64,000 nt of DNA from Pseudoalteromonas nigrifaciens (GTDB lineage Bacteria > Pseudomonadota > Gammaproteobacteria > Enterobacterales > Alteromonadaceae): assembly GCF_002221505.1 (NCBI RefSeq), contig NZ_CP011037.1, positions 372,001 to 436,000 on the forward strand. Direction: 5' to 3'. Position 1 is the stretch's first letter, and every line of letters begins with the position of its first letter. The position numbers and the translations under genes are program-made. Shown here in pieces: positions 9,717 through 17,725 of this stretch. The notes beneath the pieces were generated by a model. That model had not been told where the DNA came from. It saw only the letters and a program-made list of their open reading frames with translations, and ran no database searches.

Positions 9717-10943
9717 ATGAAAAAGACGCTTAGATACAACTACAGGCTAAATCCTACGCCAGAGCAAGAAGCTAAACTCGTTGAGTTTGGCGCGACAGCG
9801 CGTGGCATTTGGAACTTATTGTTGTCTGAGAACATGCGTCGATACGAGCACGATAAAACGTTTTTGTTTTACAAAGACATGGCCTCACTACTTAAAGATA
9901 TCAAGACGTTCGAAGAGTTTAACTGGATCAAAGCATTCGATTCTGCGGCAGCTCAACAAGTTGCCCGCGACCTGGAATTAGCGCTCAAGAATGTTTTTAC
10001 TAAAGGTCGCTTGCAACGCTTTCCAAAGCACAAGATCTCATATAAAAAGAAAAAACGTCACAACGATAGTTTTCGAGCGGTCAATAACTCGCACTGTATC
10101 CGCATTGAAAATGGCGCTATCAGTATCCCAAAGGTAGGCAAGATACCCATTATCTTGCATCGCAAACTAGCAAGTAAAATCAAGACTGTAACTATCCAGT
10201 ATCACCACGGAAAATGGGGATGCAGCATCACTCAGGAAGTTGAGTGCAAAACAGCTAAACAAGTTTTAAAAACAATCACAGGTTTTGACATTAACTCAAA
10301 GCAAACTGTTGTTGGCTCAGATGGTTTTGTGGTCGATAACCCCAAGTTTTTAAAGCAGTCAAAAACAAAGTTAAATCAATTGCAACGCCAGCTTGCACGC
10401 CGAACTAAAGGTTCAAATCGCTGGCAAAAAACCAAACAACGCATCAACAAATTACACGGCAAAATCTCACGGCAAAGGCTCGACTTTGCACACAAAATTT
10501 CACGCCAGATAACCAATGAAAATGACATTTTAGTGTTCGAAGATTTAAACGTAAAAGGGATGCAAAAGTTCAATGGCAGCATGGTTGCCGACAATGTGAT
10601 GGGCTTAATTACTCAGCTTTCAAAATACAAAACTGAGCTTGAAGGTAAACTCTATCACGAGATTGGCAGGTTTGAAAAATCCACTGGGGTTTGTTCTGAA
10701 TGCGGCCAACATCATGTTTTAACATTGAACGACAGAAATTTCACATGTACGGCTTGTGAAACTAACCAAAGCCGAGACTTGTCAGCGGCTAAAAGCATAG
10801 CAAAAACAGGTGAATTAGATTTGATTGCGGCTGGGATCGTCGCAAGGGTTCCCCCCACATCTCAGCAGAAATCAGCCATTAAAACGAAAGTCTTCGAGCT
10901 ATCGAAGTTTGCTGTTGGAACTGAGAAAAAAGAAGCAGCCTAG
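9717..10943 (+). CDS. tnpB: TnpB, RNA-guided nuclease (IS605 OrfB)
   Basis: 408 residues, full family length. Family members are RuvC-type endonucleases guided by an RNA from the element's right end, and they cut the empty donor site to favour element retention. All three RuvC acidic residues are visible: D191 (GFDINSKQ), E275 (VFEDLNVKG) and D354 (SRDLSAAK). A zinc ribbon CSEC ... CTAC lies between motifs II and III. The N-terminus MKKTLRYNYRLNPTPEQ is typical. The ORF has no break, unlike the neighbouring tnpA, so the nuclease could still be made. Confidence 0.92.
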   Translation: MKKTLRYNYRLNPTPEQEAKLVEFGATARGIWNLLLSENMRRYEHDKTFLFYKDMASLLKDIKTFEEFNWIKAFDSAAAQQVARDLELALKNVFTKGRLQRFPKHKISYKKKKRHNDSFRAVNNSHCIRIENGAISIPKVGKIPIILHRKLASKIKTVTIQYHHGKWGCSITQEVECKTAKQVLKTITGFDINSKQTVVGSDGFVVDNPKFLKQSKTKLNQLQRQLARRTKGSNRWQKTKQRINKLHGKISRQRLDFAHKISRQITNENDILVFEDLNVKGMQKFNGSMVADNVMGLITQLSKYKTELEGKLYHEIGRFEKSTGVCSECGQHHVLTLNDRNFTCTACETNQSRDLSAAKSIAKTGELDLIAAGIVARVPPTSQQKSAIKTKVFELSKFAVGTEKKEAA

Positions 10944-11003
10944 TCTCTAAGTCAAGGCTGTAGAAGCCCATTGATCGACACGGAGTGGCGTCGATGGGTA
11001 GTT
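10840..11003 (+). ncRNA. Putative right-end omega RNA overlapping the tnpB 3' end
   Basis: In IS605-type elements the guide RNA scaffold covers the tnpB 3' end and the right end, and the guide is the flanking DNA just past the element. By that rule the scaffold here would end at about 11003 and the guide would be CACAATTACTCTACCTGGCT (11004-11023), that is, acetyltransferase sequence. This is placement by family rule; no RNA boundary can be seen directly. Confidence 0.35.
10967..10998. repeat. Right-end subterminal hairpin of the IS
   Basis: CCCAT-(TGAT)-CGAC pairs with GTCG-ATGGG around ACGGAGTGGC. It is the counterpart of the left-end hairpin in the same orientation, differing only in the loop and neighbouring bases. 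Confidence 0.75.
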
Positions 11004-11049
11004 CACAATTACTCTACCTGGCTTGGTAAAAACGGCCTCTACCTAGAGG

Positions 11050-12090
11050 ATTTATCAAAGCGAGGTGGCTTTGCGCACTGACGTATCTAAAAAGATGCAG
11101 CAACGTGCAATGTATCGAAGGACTCGCAGAAACCGTAAGCTACGCTACCGCCCTGCACGTTGGTTGAACCGTGCCTCAATGCGTAAAGAGGGGCGCTTAG
11201 CACCGTCTCTAAAAAGCAAGCTTGATTCACACTTGCGTGAGAAAAAGCAGGTTGAAGCTATCTTACCAATTTCACATTGGAAGGTTGAAACTGCTAGCTT
11301 CGATATACACAAGATAACTAACCCAACTGTGACTGGTGCCGGCTACCAGCAAGGCGCACAGCTGGGCTACTACAACGTTAAAGCCTACGTATTGCAACGT
11401 GACAATTATAAATGTCAAAGTGGACGTAAAACGAAGCACAGCGCCAAGCTGCACGTACACCACAAAGTATTTCGTTCTCAGGGCGGCACTGATGCACCCA
11501 GTAACCTAATAACGCTATGCGAGACGTGCCATAATGATTTACACGCAGGAAAGTTTGAGCTAAAAGTGAAGCGCTCAAAGACAAAACATGCGACTGAAAT
11601 AGGTATAGTCAAAGTCCAGTTAAAACAGTGCTGGGATTTTGAAGAAACGTTTGGCTACGTGACCAAATTTAAGCGCGAGCAAGTATTGGGCTTACCGAAA
11701 ACTCATTACTATGATGCCGTGTCAATTTGTTGTGAAAATGGCGAGCTTGTACAACAAGCCAAACATGTTTTACGTAAACGTCATGTGGCTTCTGGTGACT
11801 ACCAACAGACAAAGGGGGTTCGCTCCGAAAAGTGGATACCAGTCGGCAAGCTATTTGGCCTAAAAAAACACGACTTTGTACAAACACCACAAGGTACTGG
11901 TTTTGTTAAAGGCAAGCGTAGCTCAGGCTACTTTGCCCTAGAGACTATTTTAGGTAATAAGGTTCACGCCTGCGCCAACATTAAGAAAAACACGGTTCGG
12001 ATTTCTGCTCGAACCACTACGTTAACTCAACCAATGGAGGCGGCAAGGATACTCGTCACTAAAGTACCGAGTATCCTTGCCGTAAACTGA
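11050..12090 (+). pseudogene. iscB: iscB remnant, 5'-truncated (HNH/RuvC OMEGA nuclease)
   Basis: Homology starts at IYQSEVALRTD (11050) with an in-frame TAG just before (11044-11046). What remains: arginine-rich bridge helix (YRRTRRNRKLRYR), RuvC-II (E75 in KVETASFD, counting from GTG 11065), HNH core (LHVHH, H132/H133), RuvC-III (LPKTHYYDAV, H214, D217) and C-terminal region. Missing: the N-terminal PLMP domain, RuvC-I with its catalytic Asp, and the upstream omega RNA. The usual second Cys of the first HNH CxxC knuckle is also replaced (CQSG). RuvC cleavage should be dead. The stop overlaps the ogt start by one base. Confidence 0.85.
12041..12082. repeat. Perfect 15-bp inverted repeat at the iscB 3' end (element right end)
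   Basis: CGGCAAGGATACTCG (12041-12055) and its exact complement CGAGTATCCTTGCCG (12068-12082) flank a 12-base loop. It lies inside the last iscB codons, 8 bp before ogt, where the subterminal hairpin of an iscB-carrying IS200/IS605-type element is expected. No U-tract follows, so a terminator is less likely. Confidence 0.7.
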
Positions 12091-12557
12091 TGATAATTCA
12101 AACCTTACTACCGAGTCCTATCGACGATATTATTATTCAAGGCAGCGAAAACGGCGTGAGCTATGTGGGTTTTTATCCACCTAAAAATTACCCCATTACA
12201 GCGCTTAGCGAAGTGACTAATGACGCTATTTTATGCGCCGCAGCGCAGCTTAATGAGTATTTTGCTAAGCAGCGCACTACCTTTACAGTACCTTTAGATA
12301 CCCAAGGAACCGTGTTTCAACAAAGTGTATGGCAGGCATTACTTAACGTTCCCTATGGGGAACTTAAAACGTATGGCGATATTGCTAAGGTATTAAACAA
12401 CCCCAAAGCGGTGCGCGCTGTTGGCGCTGCTAATGGCAAAAACCCAATAAGTATTATTGTACCGTGCCACCGTATTATTGGCGCAAACGCAAAATTAACA
12501 GGTTACGCGGGTGGACTTGCAAGAAAACAATGGTTATTGCAGCACGAAACCGGTTGA
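12090..12557 (+). CDS. ogt: Methylated-DNA--protein-cysteine methyltransferase
   Basis: 155 residues. It removes alkyl groups from O6-alkylguanine (or O4-alkylthymine) onto its own cysteine, a single-use repair protein. The active-site motif IVPCHRI and the preceding helix-turn-helix (TYGDIAKVLNNPKAVRAVGAANGKNP) are intact, and the N-terminal domain is near full length. The ATG overlaps the iscB stop codon, and the preceding bases belong to the iscB right end, so its original promoter and ribosome-binding site may have been displaced. No clear Shine-Dalgarno sequence is visible. Confidence 0.9.
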   Translation: MIIQTLLPSPIDDIIIQGSENGVSYVGFYPPKNYPITALSEVTNDAILCAAAQLNEYFAKQRTTFTVPLDTQGTVFQQSVWQALLNVPYGELKTYGDIAKVLNNPKAVRAVGAANGKNPISIIVPCHRIIGANAKLTGYAGGLARKQWLLQHETG

Positions 12558-12648
12558 TCAGTTCTTAATGCATAAAATGCATAAACCAAATTGGTATTAA
12601 CGCTCATTTGAGGTAGCATAAGCGCACTTTTTATCTGAAGGCACAGCA

Positions 12649-13233
12649 ATGGCGCAATTATACTTTTATTATTCTGCAATGAATGCGGGTAAATCAACCA
12701 CTTTATTACAATCTGCATTTAATTACCAAGAGCGTGGTATGGAGCCGGTGATCCTCACAGCTGCAATTGATGATAGAGCGGGAGTAGGCAAGGTATCTTC
12801 GCGAATTGGGCTGCAAGCCGATGCGCATATTTTTGATGAAAACAAAGATGTGTTTGCGCTTATACAGTCACTAAATCAAGATAAAAAACGCCATTGTGTA
12901 CTAGTTGACGAATGCCAGTTTTTATCTAAAGAGCAAGTGATGCAGTTAACCGATGTGGTTGATGAACTGGGTATTCCGGTACTATGTTACGGCTTGCGTA
13001 ACGACTTTAGAGGTGAGCTATTTACCGGGTCGCAGTATTTACTTGCTTGGGCTGATAAGCTAGTAGAGCTTAAAACTGTGTGTCATTGTGGCCGCAAAGC
13101 CAACCACGTATTGCGTACCGATGAAAATGGCGATGCAATAGCCGATGGTAACCAAGTAGAAATAGGCGGCAACAACCGGTATGAATCGGTGTGCCGCAAA
13201 CATTATAAAGCCGCGTTAAATATGGGCCGCTAA
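12649..13233 (+). CDS. tdk: Thymidine kinase (TK1 type)
   Basis: 194 residues; ATP-dependent phosphorylation of deoxythymidine for salvage. P-loop SAMNAGKST at residues 9-17, the VDECQF segment carrying the catalytic glutamate, a lasso region with [10 protein letters not shown], and structural zinc ligands CHCGRKA ... CRKH all fit type II thymidine kinases. A GAAGG ribosome-binding site precedes the ATG. Its 3' end overlaps the 3' end of the opposite-strand ltaE by 18 bp. With cdd and udp at 34-35 kb it belongs to pyrimidine salvage, though it is not in an operon with them. Confidence 0.94.
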
Positions 13234-14220
13234 TGCCTTTATAAAGGTGTCTATATCTGCTTTAGTTATGTCTAAGTGAGTTACTAACCTAAGTTGCTTA
13301 CTTGGACTAAACAGTATTCCTTGCGCTTTTAAATTAGCTGCTAGCTGCTGTATATTTATATTAGGCTCGCAGCTGGCATAAACCATGTTGGTGGTGTTTT
13401 TCATGTTAACGTTAAAGCCATTAAGTGTACTTAATTGCTGCGCTAGGTAGCGCGCATTAGCATGATCATCGCTTAAGCGTTTGACATTATGCTCAAGTGC
13501 GTATTGCCCTGCTGCTGCTAACATTCCTGCTTGGCGCATACCGCCGCCAAGTACTTTTCGCCAGCGTCTTGCCTTGCTAATCAGCGCTTTTGAACCTAGC
13601 AATAACGATCCAACTGGCGCACCTAACCCTTTAGATAAACAAATCGAAACAGAATCAAAGTGCTGAGTAATGGCAGTTATATCCACATTAAGATCGGCTG
13701 CTGCATTAAACGCACGCGCACCATCTAGGTGTAGCGATAAGCTGTGCTGGTTTACAAACTTGCGCGCTGCAGCAAGATAGTCAAGAGCAAGTACTTTACC
13801 GCCTATGGTGTTTTCAAGGCTTAATAAGCGAGTGTTGGCAAAATGATTATCATCAGGCTTTATTGCCGCCGCTATTTTATTAAAGCAAAGTGTACCGTCT
13901 GCTTCGTTTTCAATTGGCTGGGGTTGTATTGAGCCTAAAACGGCTGCGCCGCCGCCTTCAAATTTATAGTTATGGGCACTTTGGCCGCAAATGTATTCGT
14001 CTCCGCGCTCACAATGTGCCATTAACGCCAATAAGTTAGCTTGAGTACCTGAGCTACAAAAAAGTGCCTCCGCAAATTCAAAGCGCTCACATGCATATGC
14101 TTCTAGTTGGTTAACACTTTCATCATCGCCATATACGTCATCGCCTACAGGGGCGTTATACATTATATCGCGCATAGCTTTAGAGGGTTTAGTTACCGTA
14201 TCTGAGCGAAAATCTATCAT
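13216..14220 (-). CDS. ltaE: Low-specificity L-threonine aldolase
   Basis: 334 residues from the ATG at 14220 ([13 protein letters not shown]). This start was chosen over the longer open frame because it matches the family N-terminus, has AAGGA upstream, and avoids overlap with rlmF. PLP enzyme cleaving L-threonine/L-allo-threonine to glycine and acetaldehyde. Visible: GDDVYGDD, the [10 protein letters not shown] loop, LDGARAFNA and the PLP lysine in [12 protein letters not shown]. It begins 22 bp after rlmF and is probably co-transcribed with it. Confidence 0.92.
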
Positions 14221-14242
14221 AGGGTTAATCCTTACTATATTA

Positions 14243-15175
14243 TTATTCGAGTTCTTCGCAAATTTGCTCACGTGTAGCTTTATCAAAATAACTCCAAGCA
14301 ATAAAACGGCTAACTTTTTGCCCTTGTGCCATATCAACTATTTTATATTGGGCTATAGGGTGTTGTTTTAATTCTTGCTCTAAAGCCGCAATATTATCTT
14401 TTTTCGACACCAAAGAGGTAAACCACATTACTTGCTCTGCAACGGCTGCACTTTCTTTAATCATATTAGAGATAAATTGCACTTCACCGCCTTCGCACCA
14501 TAGCTCGTTATTTTGGCCACCAAAGTTAAGTGTGCTGCTAGGTGCTTTGCCAAGGTTTTTCCATTTACGTTCGCTACCTTTAACAGCGTCTTCGCTGCTG
14601 GCATGAAACGGCGGGTTACACAGCGTTAAGTGGTACAGATCTTTACTGTTTATAACTCCTTTGAATATATTTGCGGCATTTTTTTGCTGTTTTAAGGTTA
14701 TTTTTAAATTATTAAATTGCGCAATTTGTTTTGCTACTTTAATGGCTGCAGGGTCAATATCGGTGCCAGTAAAATGCCAGTTATATTCATGCCCACCTGT
14801 GAGCGGGTAAACTAAATTAGCGCCGGTGCCAATATCTAATACTTTAACTTGACGGCCAGTGGGAATTTGCGTTTGGTTATCGTCAGCTAATAAGTCGGCC
14901 AAATAATGAATATAGTCTACTCGTCCCGGAATAGGTGGGCATAAGTTATGCTGTGGAATATCCCAAAAATCTACATTGTAATGGGCTTTTAAAAGGGCTT
15001 GATTAAGGGTTTTTACCGCTTTGTTATCGCTAAAATCAATACTTTTTGTACCTGCAGGTGTTGTAATAATAAAAGCAGAAAGTGCAGGATGCTGCTCAGT
15101 TAATAGGTCAAGATCGTAGCCATTTAAATGTTGATTACGAGGGTGTAGTTTTGCGCGTGAGGTGCTTGCTTTCAT
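14243..15175 (-). CDS. rlmF: 23S rRNA (adenine-1618-N6)-methyltransferase
   Basis: 310 residues from the ATG at 15175 ([21 protein letters not shown]), which matches the RlmF/YbiN N-terminus; the open frame extends 38 codons further without homology. SAM-dependent Rossmann methyltransferase acting on A1618 of 23S rRNA. Motif I is [13 protein letters not shown], the acceptor-binding motif is NPPFH, and the family-specific [10 protein letters not shown] is present. ltaE follows 22 bp downstream; the gene upstream is divergent. Confidence 0.93.
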   Translation of the reverse strand: MKASTSRAKLHPRNQHLNGYDLDLLTEQHPALSAFIITTPAGTKSIDFSDNKAVKTLNQALLKAHYNVDFWDIPQHNLCPPIPGRVDYIHYLADLLADDNQTQIPTGRQVKVLDIGTGANLVYPLTGGHEYNWHFTGTDIDPAAIKVAKQIAQFNNLKITLKQQKNAANIFKGVINSKDLYHLTLCNPPFHASSEDAVKGSERKWKNLGKAPSSTLNFGGQNNELWCEGGEVQFISNMIKESAAVAEQVMWFTSLVSKKDNIAALEQELKQHPIAQYKIVDMAQGQKVSRFIAWSYFDKATREQICEELE

Positions 15176-15305
15176 GATGATTATTTTTACAACAGGAATA
15201 AAAGTTAATTGTAACAAATACCGAGATAAAAACGTGATAATTTTCCCTATGGCTACGAGGTTGTTACTGGTAGGATGAGCTGTTAGCAATTAAAAAGGAC
15301 TCACT

Positions 15306-16214
15306 GTGGCAATCACTCAGCAATCAGTATTTATAACATTAGCCGATCAGCAAACACTGCATTTACGTCGTATTAGTAGCGATAAGCCAAATGGCGCAGT
15401 GGCGTTTTTTATGCATGGCGCGGTAGAAAACGGTAAAATATTTTATACCCATAGCAACAAAGGCTTAGCGCCTTTTTTAGCCGAGCAAGGGTTTGTGTGT
15501 TATGTGGCTGATTTACGTGGTCGTGGTGAAAGTAAACCGGTTATAGACAAGCATGCTCGTTATGGTCAAACCGAAGCTATTTTAGAAGATATTCCTGCAT
15601 TTATAGATAAAATAGAGCAGTTAGAGGGGAAAAAACCAGATTATTGGCTGGCTCACTCTTGGGGTGGGGTGTTAATGAATAGCGCATTTGCACGATTCCC
15701 AAATTATATTAACGACGTAAAAGCCTGTGCTTACTTTGGCACTAAGCGCTCGTTATTTAATAATCACCCTAAAAAGTTACTTCAAGCTAATTTCATTTGG
15801 TATTTTATGGCGCCGTTAATGGCTAAAAAGCATGGGTACTTACCGGCTAAACGCTTAAAGTGGGGCAGTGACGATGAAACACAAAAGTCGCATTGGCAAA
15901 GTATGCAGTGGGCTAAAAAAACACCTTGGATAGACAGTGACGATAACTTTGATTACGCTAAAGCCGTTGCACAATTAACCTTGCCGCCAACGCTGCATAT
16001 TGCAGGCGCAAAAGATAAAGCCCTCGCACAACCAATAGATATTCAAAAGTTTATGGAAGAGTCGGGTCCTGGGGTACAAAAAATGCAAATTTATGGACGT
16101 CGTTATGGCCATAAAATAGATTACGACCATATTAATATGTTAACCCATCCGCATGCGCGCAATGAGCAGTTTAAAGATGTACTTAATTGGTTTGCGACTG
16201 CGCCAAAAGCTTAA
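15306..16214 (+). CDS. Alpha/beta hydrolase
   Basis: 302 residues, starting at GTG. Oxyanion motif MHGAVENG, the DLRGRGES strand and the nucleophile elbow AHSWGG (Ser) are visible; an Asp around AGAKDKALAQ and a His near GHKIDYDH could complete the triad. Serine hydrolases of this kind act on esters or lipids; the substrate cannot be predicted, and no signal peptide is present so the protein should be cytoplasmic. Its 3' end overlaps the opposite-strand sulfotransferase gene by 32 bp. Confidence 0.85.
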   Translation: MAITQQSVFITLADQQTLHLRRISSDKPNGAVAFFMHGAVENGKIFYTHSNKGLAPFLAEQGFVCYVADLRGRGESKPVIDKHARYGQTEAILEDIPAFIDKIEQLEGKKPDYWLAHSWGGVLMNSAFARFPNYINDVKACAYFGTKRSLFNNHPKKLLQANFIWYFMAPLMAKKHGYLPAKRLKWGSDDETQKSHWQSMQWAKKTPWIDSDDNFDYAKAVAQLTLPPTLHIAGAKDKALAQPIDIQKFMEESGPGVQKMQIYGRRYGHKIDYDHINMLTHPHARNEQFKDVLNWFATAPKA

Positions 16215-17625
16215 GTAATGGCGTTTTGTAGCGTTGCCACTTATCAACATTGTGCAGATTAACCGGTTCACGTATAGCGTGTTTGCTGAGTGTGGTAACC
16301 GCGATTTTTTGTTTATAAAATGCCAAGCAATTTTCTTCAAACGAGCAACCTATAAACCTAAGTAGTGCAGTGAGTTGGCCTTTGGGGTCCGTTACTAATT
16401 GCTCATAACTTAGGTTATATATTTGCAGTGCCGGAAACGCCTGCCAATGCGCCATTAACTTTTCGTACAAGCTATGGTATTGCTTAAACTCGGTTAACGA
16501 GCAAAAGTAAGGCTCGTTTTCGGCAAAATAATTACTAAATACCGAAAATGCCGTGGCATTAAAATCGCGGGTTAAATTAATAAATTTTGCATTTGGAAAT
16601 AGCATATAAATAAGCCCAATAGCTTGATAGTTGCTTGGCAGTTTATTAATAACAAAGGGGCGAGAAGGGCTTGCTGTTTTTAATTTTGCTATATAAAGGT
16701 CGCGGGCCTTATTAATTAACTCATGTGTTAAATGATCTAAACAGTGTGGATAGCTAAAACCGGTTTTTTGTTCTAAAAAAGCCATCACATCACTACTTAT
16801 ACTAATACTTTCACCCATGCTTGAGCACTGGCTATGATTTACCAACATTTGTTCAAGTAGGGTTGAGCCGCTGCGTGGCATGCCAATTATGAATAAGGGG
16901 GTAAGGCCACCTTTCACACTTTTATTCGCTGAGCTTAAAAGAGCAGCTGTATTGTATTTTATTATGTCGTCGTAAAAAGCAGTAAGAACTTGGGTATCAA
17001 ATTCGCTTAGTTTTCGTTGTAATTGGTTAGCTAATACAAAGTAGTTAAACGCCTGATCAGTATCCTCTAGTTTGTCGTAACTTTTTGCCAAAGCGTAATA
17101 GCACACCATTTTAAGGCGTAAATTATTAGTTTGCGTTAGCAAGTGATGCAAGTTACTGAGGTAGTTATGTTCTTTGTCAAAACGCCCCAATTGTACCAAC
17201 TCTAACAAAATATAAGCTGTAACAGGGTAAACGCCTAAGCTCAGTGCATGCGAAAAAGTAGTATGGGCTTTATTTAGCTCACCATACGTTAAATAGTGCT
17301 GGGCTAAATAGTAATGTGGGTCGGGGTTATTACTGGCTAAGTTTTTTGCGTACTCAAGCACTTTTAGCGCATCATTTGGTGAATTTACATTATTAAATGC
17401 ATCAGCAAGTGCGTGTAGAGGTTCAAGCATATAAGGCAGGCGTTCACAGGCTTTTTGTAATAAATATACAGCATCATCATTACGCTCTAGGCGCAGTGCA
17501 ATTCGGCCTAAACCAAACAGGGCTTCGCCGTTATCAGCATCGGCTTTAAGTATTGTTTTGTAGTAAAACTCAGCATCTTTAAGTTTGTTTTCTGCCAGTA
17601 ACTGATTCGCTTTTTTAAGTAGCAT
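16183..17625 (-). CDS. TPR-sulfotransferase
   Basis: 480 residues. About 1-240 are tandem TPR-like helical repeats (ALFGLGRIALRLERNDDAV, PHYYLAQHYLTYGELNKA); about 245-475 form a sulfotransferase domain with the PAPS 5'-phosphosulfate loop GMPRSGSTLLEQML and a 3'-phosphate segment near INLTRDFNATAFSVFSNYF. The acceptor is unknown; eukaryotic counterparts sulfate protein tyrosines. It follows a TonB-dependent receptor gene on the same strand, a pairing often seen in marine Alteromonadales, but a strong terminator separates the two. Confidence 0.87.
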   Translation of the reverse strand: MLLKKANQLLAENKLKDAEFYYKTILKADADNGEALFGLGRIALRLERNDDAVYLLQKACERLPYMLEPLHALADAFNNVNSPNDALKVLEYAKNLASNNPDPHYYLAQHYLTYGELNKAHTTFSHALSLGVYPVTAYILLELVQLGRFDKEHNYLSNLHHLLTQTNNLRLKMVCYYALAKSYDKLEDTDQAFNYFVLANQLQRKLSEFDTQVLTAFYDDIIKYNTAALLSSANKSVKGGLTPLFIIGMPRSGSTLLEQMLVNHSQCSSMGESISISSDVMAFLEQKTGFSYPHCLDHLTHELINKARDLYIAKLKTASPSRPFVINKLPSNYQAIGLIYMLFPNAKFINLTRDFNATAFSVFSNYFAENEPYFCSLTEFKQYHSLYEKLMAHWQAFPALQIYNLSYEQLVTDPKGQLTALLRFIGCSFEENCLAFYKQKIAVTTLSKHAIREPVNLHNVDKWQRYKTPLLKLLAQSQTN

Positions 17626-17676
17626 TGTAACTTTAACATTCCTGTTGATTCTGTCTTGACTATCTATACAGCGAAA

Positions 17677-17705
17677 AAGGCGAAATGTCTTTCACATTTC
17701 GCCTT
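17677..17705 (-). terminator. Rho-independent terminator of the TonB receptor pseudogene
   Basis: A perfect 12-bp stem, AAGGCGAAATGT with its complement, surrounds a 5-base loop (17689-17693). On the minus strand it runs into TTT, directly after the receptor stop. Confidence 0.8.
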
Positions 17706-17725
17706 CACCTTATGACCAATAAGGA

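Larger units (their letters stand above)
9217..11003 (+). mobile_element. IS200/IS605-family element, divergent tnpA/tnpB
   Basis: A 1787-bp insertion whose limits are set by rejoining the acetyltransferase frame (GTTTATTTT at the left, CACAATTAC at the right; the edge is ambiguous by 1-2 T residues). There is no target duplication and no terminal inverted repeat, but similar subterminal hairpins lie near both ends, as expected for single-strand Y1 transposition. It encodes a frameshifted tnpA (minus) and a divergent tnpB (plus), separated by 38 bp, the IS605 arrangement. TnpA is broken, so this copy should move only with help in trans. Confidence 0.88.
9004..11054 (+). pseudogene. GNAT N-acetyltransferase, split by an IS and 3'-truncated
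   Basis: The first 71 codons (9004-9216) encode the start of a GNAT acetyltransferase (MTNTIDIRDAQASDAKTIL ... PIGFAVYF). Reading resumes exactly in frame at 11004 as HNYSTWLGKNGLYLEDL, a well-known GNAT stretch, so the two pieces are one gene interrupted by the element at 9217-11003. The distal half (acetyl-CoA binding loop and C-terminus) is absent: at about 11050-11055 the sequence switches to iscB. The gene starts 12 bp after the kinase stop and was probably co-transcribed with it. It cannot make a functional enzyme. Confidence 0.88.

Noticed and set aside
14221..14337. N-terminal extension of the threonine aldolase frame
   Set aside because: It overlaps the end of rlmF and lacks homology; the internal ATG has AAGGA and the family N-terminus.
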